This document shows, piece by piece, positions 1 to 6,519 of a DNA stretch of 9,160 nt. Position 1 is the stretch's first letter, and the number at the start of each line of letters is the position of its first letter. Location of the stretch: assembly GCA_037968655.1 (NCBI GenBank), contig JBBKVW010000370.1:1-9160 (forward strand), written 5' to 3'. Under the pieces are notes generated by a model. It did not search any database. It saw only the letters and a program-made list of their open reading frames with translations, and had not been told where the DNA came from. The translations under genes and the position numbers were made by a program. Source of the DNA: CAISIP01 sp037968655 (GTDB taxonomy: Bacteria; Pseudomonadota; Gammaproteobacteria; Burkholderiales; Burkholderiaceae_C).

Positions 1-261
1 GATCTGCAGCGCGCCGATTTGCGCCTGCTCGATCATCTCCTTCTCGCTTCCCAGCACGCCGCCAGGGAACATCTGCAGCTTGTACCGGCCATTGGTGGCC
101 GCTTCCAGCTTCTTGCCCAGGTTCTCCATCGCCACCACGTTGGGGTAGCCCGCCGGATGCACGTCAGAGGCCTTGAGGATGGTCTGGGCCTGCGCCGTAA
201 CGGCTGCGGACCAAGCAACCGCCACCATGGTGGCGGCAATGAAAGTTCTACGAAAGGTCAT
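1..261 (-). CDS. TRAP transporter substrate-binding protein, DctP family (N-terminal part, cut by window edge)
   Basis: The 87 visible residues are the start of a periplasmic TRAP solute-binding protein. A signal peptide is seen: residues 2-7 carry two arginines, residues 8-21 are hydrophobic, and an A-Q-A cleavage site lies at 23-25. The mature part starts as DctP proteins do, with LKASDVHPAGYP near residue 29 and the hallmark GVLGSEKEMIEQAQIGAL near residues 68-85. The start is ATG at 259-261 with a good ribosome site (AAGGAG, 6 nt upstream). It is the third gene of the udh-lactonase unit, 57 bp after the lactonase stop. TRAP systems also need small (DctQ) and large (DctM) membrane subunits, presumably beyond the left edge. 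The ligand cannot be read from this fragment. A hexuronate such as glucuronate or galacturonate is inferred from the neighbours; uronate-binding DctP proteins are known in this bacterial group. Confidence 0.9.
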   Translation of the reverse strand, partial: MTFRRTFIAATMVAVAWSAAVTAQAQTILKASDVHPAGYPNVVAMENLGKKLEAATNGRYKLQMFPGGVLGSEKEMIEQAQIGALQI

Positions 262-318
262 GGGTGTCTCCTTTATGGACCTGGTTGAAATATGAGGCGC
301 AAACACCGGTACACGGTG

Positions 319-1233
319 TCAGCTAACCACCTGCGGAAAACGTGAGAACCTGGGCTCTGGTAATCCCTGCACGCCCACATCCACTGCAAACACTGCGCCA
401 CTAGGGCCGCCATCGACGCCTGCAGGCCGGATCGAGGTCACCAGCAGGATGTCGAGGTTCGGGCCGCCAAAGGCACACATGGACGGTTTGGCGACAGGCA
501 AGCGAACCGAGCGGACAAGCGTTCCGGCTGAATCGAACCGGTGCACCTGGCCCGCGTCGTTGCCACAGACCCAGTAGTGGCCTTCGACATCGACCGCCGC
601 GCCATCGGGTCGGCCTGGCAGCGGTGTCATATCGATGAAATCCCGACCTGCGCCGATTTGGGCGGACGCCAGATCAAAGTCGAATGCCCACACCTTCTGC
701 ACGGTCGGATGTGAATCAGAGAAATAAAGGGTCTTCGAGTCCGGGCTGAACGCCGAGCCATTCGGCGTAATCAGGCCATCGCAGAATGGCCCGCTCAGGC
801 CACGCTCGTCCAGGCAATACCAGGCCCCCACTTGCGCGGCGCGCGACATATCCATGCACATGGTGCTGATCCAGAAACGCCCGCTGGCGTCGCAGCGCCC
901 GTCATTGAACCGCATGTTGGGCATCGGATGTGTGATCGATGCAATTCGTCGTGCCTGCAACTCGGGCGCGGACAGCAACTGGACTTCAAATAGTCCAGTC
1001 TCCATCGCGGCGATCAATCCGCCACGGGCGCTCAGTGCGATACAGCCCACACGCTCGGCCGTATTCCAGGTCTGCTGCTGTCCGCTCGCCCAATCGAGCC
1101 GATGGATGTTCCGACCTTCGATATCAACCCAGTACAAGGCCTGGGTCTGACCGTCCCACACCGGCGACTCGCCCACCTGATCCCGGCGGTCCGTCAGAAC
1201 CCGCGCCTCGCCAGGCGGCGCCGTGTCGCTCAT
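319..1233 (-). CDS. SMP-30/gluconolactonase family lactonase, probable aldarolactonase
   Basis: This 304-residue protein is a full-length six-bladed beta-propeller of the SMP-30/gluconolactonase/LRE family. The expected metal ligands and catalytic residues are visible: E22 in GESPVWD, N110 in RFNDGRCD, N158 in ITPNGSAFSPD, and D210 in RPDGAAVD. The family signatures KPSMCAFGG (near 249) and TLYFSDS (near 168) are also present. Family members hydrolyse sugar lactones with a divalent metal in the cytoplasm. Its ATG overlaps the udh stop by 4 bp (ATGA), so the two are translationally coupled. Uronate dehydrogenase makes D-glucaro- or D-galactaro-1,5-lactone, so the natural role is to open that lactone to glucarate or galactarate. 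The family assignment is seen in the sequence; the aldarolactone substrate is inferred from context. Gluconolactone or arabinonolactone are the alternatives. Confidence 0.9.
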   Translation of the reverse strand: MSDTAPPGEARVLTDRRDQVGESPVWDGQTQALYWVDIEGRNIHRLDWASGQQQTWNTAERVGCIALSARGGLIAAMETGLFEVQLLSAPELQARRIASITHPMPNMRFNDGRCDASGRFWISTMCMDMSRAAQVGAWYCLDERGLSGPFCDGLITPNGSAFSPDSKTLYFSDSHPTVQKVWAFDFDLASAQIGAGRDFIDMTPLPGRPDGAAVDVEGHYWVCGNDAGQVHRFDSAGTLVRSVRLPVAKPSMCAFGGPNLDILLVTSIRPAGVDGGPSGAVFAVDVGVQGLPEPRFSRFPQVVS

Positions 1234-2036
1234 TCGAACGGCCCCATACGAACGAAGGCACCACCCTGATATTGCACCGTGGGGTCGTTTAGATCGGGTG
1301 CGCTGGTACGGGCATAGATCGCTTCACGAAACTTGTCGGAACTGTCCTGCGGCACGTAGCCGATATGGCGCGCGCCAGTGTTGTCCCACCAGGTGACCGC
1401 GTTGTCGGACATGCCGTAGATGACGCTATAGCCCAGTACCGGCGTTGTGAGGCAGGCAGTGATCAGCCGGTGCAGGTCGTTAAAGCTCAGCCAGGTCGCC
1501 AGCATGCGCCTGTCCTTGGGTTCGGGAAACGACGACCCGATGCGCACACAGGCGGTCTCGATACCGTAGCGATCGAAGTACAGGCGCGCCACATCTTCGC
1601 CGAATGCCTTGCTCAGGCCATAAAAGCCATCCGGGCGCGGCGCGCAATCGACACAAATGGTTTCGCACTGGCGATAAAAACCGGTCACATGGTTGGAGCT
1701 GGCGAACACCACGCGCCGCACGCCGTGCTTGCGCGCAGCTTCGTACAGGTTGACGACGCCGACGATGTTGGCGGCCAGGATGGGGTTGAACGGCCCCTCG
1801 AGCGACACGCCGCCGAAATGTACGATCGCGTCGGCGCCGCGCACCAGGTCGGACACCGCCTGGGCGTCGGCGAGATCTGCCAACACGACTTCCTCGCCGG
1901 TCTGCGCGTCACCAAAGGCCACACGATCCGACAGCCGCAACACGCTGCAATTGCCCTTGAGGCGCGCGCGCATCTCGCGGCCAAGATTGCCGGCTGCACC
2001 CGTCATCACAATGCGTTCGTGGCTCTTGATCGTCAT
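1230..2036 (-). CDS. udh: Uronate dehydrogenase (NAD-dependent, extended SDR fold)
   Basis: This cytoplasmic enzyme oxidises D-glucuronate or D-galacturonate with NAD+ to the aldaro-1,5-lactone, the first step of oxidative uronate breakdown. The 268 residues match the usual length of about 265-275. Seen are the Rossmann motif TGAAGNLG (12-19), D59 of LADLADA for adenine/ribose contacts, HFGGVSLEGPF (73-83), SSNH (113-116) and the catalytic Y139-GLS-K143. The stretch RIGSSFPEPKDRRML followed by TWLSFNDL (165-188) is characteristic of uronate dehydrogenases and separates them from sugar-nucleotide epimerases. The start at 2034-2036 has only a poor ribosome site (CAGG directly before ATG). A later ATG at residue 11 is less likely because it sits right at the first beta strand. 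This is the first gene of the leftward unit, divergent from the GntR gene across a 162-bp gap with palindromic operators. Confidence 0.93.
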   Translation of the reverse strand: MTIKSHERIVMTGAAGNLGREMRARLKGNCSVLRLSDRVAFGDAQTGEEVVLADLADAQAVSDLVRGADAIVHFGGVSLEGPFNPILAANIVGVVNLYEAARKHGVRRVVFASSNHVTGFYRQCETICVDCAPRPDGFYGLSKAFGEDVARLYFDRYGIETACVRIGSSFPEPKDRRMLATWLSFNDLHRLITACLTTPVLGYSVIYGMSDNAVTWWDNTGARHIGYVPQDSSDKFREAIYARTSAPDLNDPTVQYQGGAFVRMGPFE

Positions 2037-2128
2037 CCTGGGGGCCTGTACTTGGTGTGGTTTATTGCAATCAATTCGTTTCGGCTGGACATTTGCTGCG
2101 GGTTTGCTACAGTCGCCCTATTGCCATC

Positions 2129-2157
2129 AGTTGTCAGTCATACGTTGTCTGACAACT
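2129..2157. promoter_or_regulatory. Palindromic operator in the udh/gntR divergent gap
   Basis: Perfect 9-bp inverted repeat AGTTGTCAG (2129-2137) and CTGACAACT (2149-2157), separated by 11 bp. Nested in it is a tighter 13-bp perfect palindrome, GTTGTCTGACAAC (2144-2156), whose core TTGTCTGACAA (2145-2155) fits T-N-G-T-N3-A-C-N-A, the core recognised by many FadR-subfamily GntR regulators. The left part (TTGTCAGTCAT, 2131-2141) is a degenerate second site. The position between two divergent genes suits control of both udh and the regulator itself. A related site lies upstream of gudD. The repeat is seen; the binding protein is inferred from adjacency. Confidence 0.75.
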
Positions 2158-2198
2158 TGAATTCTCAGCACCCCGAATGCGCATGTCAAGCTTTTTTT

Positions 2199-2990
2199 AT
2201 GGACCCCGCAAAAACTCCTGATCCCGCGTCTGGCGAGCCATCGCAGCCACTGCCGGCCTCTGGCCGTCGTCCGCGCGGGCTCGTGATGGAGATCGTCGGG
2301 ACGCTGGAGCGCGAGATCCGCGCCGGCCAGCTGCCGGTCGGCAACAAGCTGCCCACGGAAACCGAAATCATGCAGCGCTTCGATGTCAGCCGCACCGTGG
2401 TGCGCGAAGCCCTGTCGCGCCTGCAGGCCTCGGGCCTGGTCGCGACCCGCCATGGGATAGGCACTTTCGTCAGCCAGCCCGAGACGACCGGCAATTTCCG
2501 GATTTCCAAGCAGGACTTCGCAACCGTCGCCGACGTGATCGCCGTGCTCGAACTGCGCATCAGCCTGGAGACCGAGGCCGCCGGCCTGGCCGCCCAGCGC
2601 CGCACAGACGCACAGCTGGCGGCCATGCAGGCCGCACTCGATGCGTTCCAGAGTTCGATCCAGCAGGACTCGGACGCGGTGCCGCCCGATTTCCAGTTCC
2701 ACATGGAGGTGGCGCGCGCCACCGGCAATCAGCACTTTGCCGACCTGATGACCTATCTGGGCGCGATGATCATTCCGCGCACCCGTGTCAACACGCCGGA
2801 ACAGGCGCCGGAGGGGCGGCTCAGCTACTTGTTGCGGGTCAATGGCGAACATGAAAACATCTTTGCGGCGATCCGCAACCGGGACGCGGACGCAGCCCGG
2901 GCCGCGATGCGAACCCACCTGAGCAACAGTCGGGAGCGGCTGCGACGGACCCAGGCGTCTGAGCTGGGCATAAGCACTCCAGTCACCTGA
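2199..2990 (+). CDS. GntR-family transcriptional regulator, FadR/FCD subfamily (probable uronate/aldarate regulator)
   Basis: A 263-residue one-domain-plus-sensor regulator. A winged helix-turn-helix spans about 26-93, with the GntR signature GNKLPTETEIMQRFDVSRTVVREAL at 48-72 and the wing HGIGTFV at 85-91. An all-helical FCD ligand domain spans about 108-250, with D164, H168 (DFQFH), H218 and H240 as likely metal and carboxylate-binding residues. It should bind palindromes as a dimer and release them when a sugar acid binds. The start ATG at 2199 follows an in-frame stretch that is open far upstream but is antisense to udh, so it is not coding. The ATG lacks an obvious ribosome site. It stands 90 bp before gudD on the same strand. 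Which acid it senses (glucarate, galactarate or a uronate) cannot be told from the sequence. Confidence 0.9.
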   Translation: MDPAKTPDPASGEPSQPLPASGRRPRGLVMEIVGTLEREIRAGQLPVGNKLPTETEIMQRFDVSRTVVREALSRLQASGLVATRHGIGTFVSQPETTGNFRISKQDFATVADVIAVLELRISLETEAAGLAAQRRTDAQLAAMQAALDAFQSSIQQDSDAVPPDFQFHMEVARATGNQHFADLMTYLGAMIIPRTRVNTPEQAPEGRLSYLLRVNGEHENIFAAIRNRDADAARAAMRTHLSNSRERLRRTQASELGISTPVT

Positions 2991-3021
2991 GACGCATCAT
3001 CTTGCCGTGATCCTGGCTCGC

Positions 3022-3038
3022 CAGTTGTACGACAACTG
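3022..3038. promoter_or_regulatory. Palindromic operator upstream of gudD
   Basis: CAGTTGT-ACG-ACAACTG is a 17-bp palindrome with perfect 7-bp arms in the 90-bp gap between the regulator and gudD. Its core TTGTACGACAA (3025-3035) fits the FadR-type T-N-G-T-N3-A-C-N-A pattern and shares the TTGT/ACAA arms with the site at 2145-2155. It suggests that gudD has its own regulated promoter as well as read-through from the regulator gene. I see no convincing -35/-10 pair around it. Confidence 0.75.
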
Positions 3039-3080
3039 ATTACTGAGCGCCTTTCCCACGTTCCAACCGAATGCATTCCC

Positions 3081-4442
3081 ATGTCCAAAAACAGTCCCGA
3101 TACCAGCACACCGCCACACACAACGCCGCGCGTCACCAGCCTGCGCGTGATCCCGATCGCCGGGCGCGACGGCATGCTGCTCAACCTCAGCGGCGCACAT
3201 GCACCGTTTTTCACCCGCAACCTGCTGATCCTGACCGATAGCGATGGCAACACCGGCGTCGGTGAGGTGCCTGGCGGCGAGAAGATCCGCCAGACGCTGG
3301 ACGACGCGCAAGCGCTGGTGGTCGGCCAGTCCATCGGCGACTGGAACGCCACGCTGAACCGACTGCGCCAGGCTTTTGCCGCCAGGGACAGCGGCGGTCG
3401 TGGCAACCAGACCTTCGACTTGCGGGTGGCGATCCATGCGGTCACCGCGGTTGAAAGCGCGCTGCTGGATCTGCTTGGACAGCATCTGGGCGTCCCGGTC
3501 GCGGCCCTGCTCGGCGACGGCCTTCAGCGCGACGTAGTCGACGTGCTCGGTTACCTGTTCTATTTGGGCGACCGCTGCAAGACCGACCTGCCCTATGCCA
3601 GCGAACCGGAAGCCGGCGACGACTGGTTGCGGCTGCGGCACGAGGTCGCGCTCGACCCGCAGGCCATCGTCCGCCTGGCCGAGGCCAGTTTTGCGCGTTA
3701 CGGCTTTCGCGACTTCAAGCTCAAGGGTGGGGTACTGCGCGGCGAGCAGGAGATAGAGGCCATCATCGCGCTGCACGAGCGTTTCCCGCAGGCCCGCATC
3801 ACGCTGGACCCCAACGGCGGTTGGCTGCTGCCCGATGCGATTCGCCTGTGCCGCGATCGCCACGCCGAACTGGCCTATGCCGAGGACCCCTGCGGCGCTG
3901 AAGGCGTTTTTTCGGGCCGCGAAGTGATGGCCGAATTCCGCCGCGCCACGGGCCTGCGCACAGCAACCAACATGGTCGCGACCGACTGGCGGGAAATGGC
4001 GCACACGCTGGCCCTGCAATCGGTCGACATTCCGCTGGCCGATCCGCATTTCTGGACCATGCAGGGCTCGGTACGGGTGGCGCAGCTGTGCCAGATGTGG
4101 GGCCTGACCTGGGGTTCACACTCCAACAACCATTTCGATGTGTCGTTGGCCATGTTCACCCATGTCGCGGCGGCGGCGCCAGGGAAGGTGACCGCGATCG
4201 ACACGCACTGGATCTGGCAGGACGGCCAGCGCATCACCACCGATCCGCTGCAGATCCGCGGCGGCAGCATCACCGTGCCGACCACCCCCGGCCTGGGCGT
4301 GACGCTGGACATGGCCGAGGTGGACAAAGCCCACCAGCTCTACCTGCAGCACGGACTGGGCGCGCGCGACGACGCACTGGCGATGCAGTACCTGATTCCG
4401 AACTGGAAATTCAACCCCAAACTGCCGGCGCTGGTGCGCTGA
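3081..4442 (+). CDS. gudD: Glucarate dehydratase (enolase superfamily)
   Basis: A 453-residue protein closely resembling E. coli GudD along its whole length. It dehydrates D-glucarate (and usually L-idarate) to 5-dehydro-4-deoxy-D-glucarate in the cytoplasm using Mg2+. Enolase-superfamily residues are all present, offset by +8 from E. coli: the general base K-L-K motif at K213/K215, metal ligands D243, E274 and N297, and the catalytic dyad H347 (GSHSNNHFD) and D374. The capping-domain signature HAPFFTRN (40-47) and the VPGGEKIR stretch (63-70) are intact. The N-terminus carries about 8 extra residues relative to E. coli. The ATG at 3081 has no clear ribosome site; the nearby ATG at 3071 is out of frame. 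GudD rather than GarD points to glucarate, hence glucuronate, as the main route. It converges with metW, 81 bp away. Confidence 0.95.
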   Translation: MSKNSPDTSTPPHTTPRVTSLRVIPIAGRDGMLLNLSGAHAPFFTRNLLILTDSDGNTGVGEVPGGEKIRQTLDDAQALVVGQSIGDWNATLNRLRQAFAARDSGGRGNQTFDLRVAIHAVTAVESALLDLLGQHLGVPVAALLGDGLQRDVVDVLGYLFYLGDRCKTDLPYASEPEAGDDWLRLRHEVALDPQAIVRLAEASFARYGFRDFKLKGGVLRGEQEIEAIIALHERFPQARITLDPNGGWLLPDAIRLCRDRHAELAYAEDPCGAEGVFSGREVMAEFRRATGLRTATNMVATDWREMAHTLALQSVDIPLADPHFWTMQGSVRVAQLCQMWGLTWGSHSNNHFDVSLAMFTHVAAAAPGKVTAIDTHWIWQDGQRITTDPLQIRGGSITVPTTPGLGVTLDMAEVDKAHQLYLQHGLGARDDALAMQYLIPNWKFNPKLPALVR

Positions 4443-4523
4443 CCCGCCAGGGACCTGGAACATCGAAATCGGAAGTCGCCTGCCACTCGCCGATGGCCGC
4501 TTGTGCGTTTGCGGCGGCCGACC

Positions 4524-5105
4524 TCAGCGGCTGAACTTGAAAACGGCGGTGCCGGCCAAAAGGTTGGGCAGGATTCGCACCGTGCGCCCATCCTGCAAAC
4601 CGAAGCTGTCCTGAATCTTCAGACCATTGCGCCTGGCCAGCACTTCGAAGTCGGCGTGGGTGCCAACGCGGATATTCGGCGTGTCATACCACTGGTAAGG
4701 CAATCGCCGCGTCACCGGCATGCGGCCCCGGGCAATGCTCAGCCGGTTCGGCCAGTGCGCGAAGTTGGGAAAGGCGACGATGCCGATGCGTCCCACGCGG
4801 GCGGTCTCCTGTAGCACCACCTCGGTATTGCGCAGATGCTGCAGCGTGTCGATATGCAGCACCACGTCGAAGCTGGCGTCCTCGAAAATTGCCAGGCCTT
4901 CGTCCAGGTTGAGCTGAATCACATTGACGCCCCGGCGCGCGCAGGCCAGCACATTGGCGTCGTCGATCTCGATGCCGTAGCCGCTACAACCCCGGCCCGA
5001 CTGCAGATGCGCCAGCAAGGCGCCGTCACCACAGCCCAGGTCGAGCACGCGCGAGCCCTCGGGCACCAGGCGGGCGACTGCCTTCATCGTGGCCATGTCA
5101 CTCAT
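4524..5105 (-). CDS. metW: MetW, methionine biosynthesis methyltransferase-like protein
   Basis: A 193-residue class I SAM-binding-fold protein of the MetW family. Seen are motif I VLDLGCGDG (20-28), the acidic end of strand 2 (GIEID, 44-48), the MetW-typical LNLDEGL (65-71), and the C-terminal stretch HWPNRLSIARGRMP followed by PYQWYDTPN (117-144). MetW always accompanies MetX in many proteobacteria. It is needed for, or supports, homoserine acylation, and is thought to act as a partner of MetX rather than as a free methyltransferase. Its ATG lies 8 bp inside the end of metX (ATGAGTGA overlap), so translation is coupled. It shares the SAM-responsive leader of metX. The family call is firm; the molecular role is less settled. 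Confidence 0.93.
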   Translation of the reverse strand: MSDMATMKAVARLVPEGSRVLDLGCGDGALLAHLQSGRGCSGYGIEIDDANVLACARRGVNVIQLNLDEGLAIFEDASFDVVLHIDTLQHLRNTEVVLQETARVGRIGIVAFPNFAHWPNRLSIARGRMPVTRRLPYQWYDTPNIRVGTHADFEVLARRNGLKIQDSFGLQDGRTVRILPNLLAGTAVFKFSR

Positions 5106-6294
5106 GGTTCACCCCGGTTGCGCCGTCGATGGCGATGCGCTCGAAATACGAGCGGATCAGGTTCGTATAGCGCGGATCGTCCAGCAGGAAGGCATCGTGG
5201 CCATGCGGCGCATCGATCTCAGCGTAGCTGACGTCGCGGTTGTTGTCCAGCAAGGCCTTGACCATCTCGCGGCTGCGCTTGGGCGAGAAGCGCCAGTCGG
5301 TTGTGAAGCTCACCAGCAGAAAACGGGCCCTGGCGCGCGCCAGGGCCAGGCTGAGCTTGCCTTCAAAGCTGCGTGCCGGGTCGAAATAGTCCAGCGCGCG
5401 TGTGATCAGCAAATAGGTGTTGGCGTCGAAATATTCGGCGAACTTGTCGCCCTGGTAGCGCAGATAGCTCTCGATCTGGAACTCCACGTCCTGGGTGCTG
5501 TAGCGGTAGTCCTGTGCACCGGGCGCCGCATCGGTGCTGGACCGGGACTCGTCGAGCAAGGCCTCGCGCAGGGCGCGGCCGAACTTTTCGTTCATCACAT
5601 CGTCGCTCAGGTAGGTGATGTGGCCAATCATGCGGGCGATGCGCAGGCCGCGCTTGGGCTTGGTTTCGGCTCGCCCATCCTGGGCATAGAAGTGGCCGTT
5701 GTTGAAGTCCGGATCGGTCACGATGGCGCGGCGCGCGACCTCGTTGAACGCGATGTTCTCGGCGGTCAGGTTGGGCGCACTGGCGACAACGATGGCGTGG
5801 CGCACCCGCTCTGGGTACTGCAACGCCCAACTCAGTGCCTGCATGCCGCCCAGACTGCCACCCATGACGGCGGCCAGGGTCTGGATGCCCAGCGCGTCGA
5901 GCAGCCGGGCCTGCGCGTCGACCCAGTCCTCGACCGTGACGACCGGAAAGTCGGCGCCATAGATGCGCCCGGTATCCGGATTGACATGCATCGGCCCGGT
6001 GGAGCCGAAGCATGACCCCAGATTGTTCACGCCGATCACGAAGAAGCGATCGGTATCGACCGGTTTGCCAGGCCCGATCATGTTGTCCCACCAACCGTCC
6101 GACCTGGTCTGACCTGGGTACAGGCCGGCCAGATGGTGTGAAGCATTGAGGGCATGGGCCACCAGCACCGCGTTGGAGCGCTCTGCGTTGAGCGTCCCAT
6201 ATGTCTCGAAGCACAACTGATAGTCGCGGATCGCGCCGCCGCTGCGCAGTGGCAGCGGTTCGGCGAAATGGTGGGTGGAAGGCGAAACAAGCAT
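5098..6294 (-). CDS. metX: MetX, homoserine O-acyltransferase (succinyl or acetyl)
   Basis: A 398-residue alpha/beta-hydrolase that transfers an acyl group from acyl-CoA to L-homoserine, the committed step of methionine synthesis. The catalytic triad is visible: S147 in GGSLGGMQ, D333 in TTDWRFSP and H366 in HGHDAFLL. Other family marks are HALNASHH (47-54), DGWWDNMIGPGK (66-77) and NNLGSCFGSTGP (90-101). The length is usual. The start at 6292-6294 is placed by the N-terminus of the family; the likely ribosome site is GGGA, 6 nt upstream, inside the 3' arm of the leader terminator hairpin. MetX proteins paired with MetW in beta- and gammaproteobacteria often use succinyl-CoA, but the acyl donor cannot be decided here. 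The gene is controlled by the riboswitch upstream. Confidence 0.95.
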   Translation of the reverse strand: MLVSPSTHHFAEPLPLRSGGAIRDYQLCFETYGTLNAERSNAVLVAHALNASHHLAGLYPGQTRSDGWWDNMIGPGKPVDTDRFFVIGVNNLGSCFGSTGPMHVNPDTGRIYGADFPVVTVEDWVDAQARLLDALGIQTLAAVMGGSLGGMQALSWALQYPERVRHAIVVASAPNLTAENIAFNEVARRAIVTDPDFNNGHFYAQDGRAETKPKRGLRIARMIGHITYLSDDVMNEKFGRALREALLDESRSSTDAAPGAQDYRYSTQDVEFQIESYLRYQGDKFAEYFDANTYLLITRALDYFDPARSFEGKLSLALARARARFLLVSFTTDWRFSPKRSREMVKALLDNNRDVSYAEIDAPHGHDAFLLDDPRYTNLIRSYFERIAIDGATGVNHE

Positions 6295-6295
6295 G

Positions 6296-6330
6296 AAAAA
6301 TCCCGGCGACGCTAAATGCGGGGCCGGGAT
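6296..6330 (-). terminator. Intrinsic terminator hairpin in the metX leader, abutting the start codon
   Basis: On the minus strand an 8-bp stem, AUCCCGGC (6330-6323) with GCCGGGAU (6307-6300), encloses a 15-nt loop. Counting the base paired at 6300, five U residues run from 6300 to 6296, followed by C and the AUG of metX. The 3' arm contains GGGA, the only plausible metX ribosome site, so the same hairpin could block both elongation and initiation. The loop carries UUUAGC (6316-6311), complementary to the GCUAAA strand of the upstream aptamer. Confidence 0.7.
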
Positions 6331-6340
6331 CGGTTGCCGT

Positions 6341-6400
6341 CTTTAGCTGTTTTTCGAGGTTCCAGGACCTCGGTGCCCGCAAGCTGTAGCAAATCGGCAC
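6341..6400 (-). ncRNA. SAM-II-like (SAM-alpha) riboswitch aptamer upstream of metX
   Basis: The minus-strand leader shows the SAM-II signature in order. P1 is GUGCC (6400-6396) pairing with GGCAC (6377-6373). It encloses GAUUUG (6395-6390) and GCUUGC (6384-6379). An A-rich linker and GCUAAA (6347-6342) form the 3' pseudoknot strand. These conserved words, their order and the metX context match the alphaproteobacterial metA/metX SAM-II class. One departure is a 6-bp hairpin (6372-6355) between P1 and the A-rich linker. The distal P2b pairing is not obvious to me, which lowers certainty. Binding of S-adenosylmethionine should lock GCUAAA in the pseudoknot and turn metX-metW off. Confidence 0.77.
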
Positions 6401-6408
6401 AAGCGCCG

Positions 6409-6414
6409 AGTATA
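6409..6414 (-). promoter_or_regulatory. -10 box of the metX-metW promoter
   Basis: TATACT on the minus strand (6414 to 6409) is a near-consensus -10 hexamer. A start 6-8 nt downstream falls at about 6403-6401, one to three bases before the first base of riboswitch stem P1. No good -35 is seen at 16-18 bp; the sequence there is GC-rich, so an activator may help or the promoter may be weak. The match between the start site and the aptamer boundary supports both calls. Confidence 0.6.
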
Positions 6415-6503
6415 GGCGTGCGGCAGGTTGATCGCCTGGACATCGCATGCGCAAGAAGCGGTCAAAAAGGTCGCGCACGTTAATGGCGCGTCGCTTGCCG
6501 GTA

Positions 6504-6519
6504 TGGCCCATTTATTGCT
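6504..6519 (+). promoter_or_regulatory. Candidate sigma-54 promoter of the ammonium transporter gene
   Basis: TGGCCC-N5-TTGCT has the invariant GG (6505-6506) and GC (6517-6518) exactly 10 bp apart, as in the -24/-12 promoters of RpoN. Transcription would begin near 6530, about 60 bp before the amt start codon. amtB genes are classic NtrC/sigma-54 targets under nitrogen limitation. The fourth and fifth positions differ slightly from TGGCAC. The spacing and bases are seen; use by RpoN is inferred. Confidence 0.6.

Noticed and set aside
303..319. Hairpin ACACCG-GTACA-CGGTGT after the lactonase gene
   Set aside because: Only 6 bp and no U-tract; the dctP gene follows within 57 bp and likely shares the transcript.
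1365..2198. Long in-frame extension upstream of the GntR regulator, giving a 541-residue protein
   Set aside because: It is antisense to udh, which has a convincing full-length product, and it crosses the operator gap. The regulator domain begins normally after ATG 2199.
2997..4049. 350-residue open frame on the minus strand opposite gudD
   Set aside because: Antisense shadow of a gene with complete catalytic motifs; no recognisable domain.
4495..4519. GC hairpin (GGCCGC with GCGGCC) between convergent gudD and metW
   Set aside because: Short stem, 13-nt loop and no U-tract on either strand; not supportable as a bidirectional terminator.
6475..6489. GCAC-N7-GCGC as a possible upstream NtrC enhancer site
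   Set aside because: One key base differs from GCAC-N7-GTGC and the site is only about 48 bp from the predicted start, too close for a usual enhancer.
5089..6511. Long open frames on both strands (308 residues plus strand, 382 residues minus strand) overlapping metX and its leader
   Set aside because: Composition is typical of GC-rich shadow frames, and metX in the third frame has its full catalytic triad.
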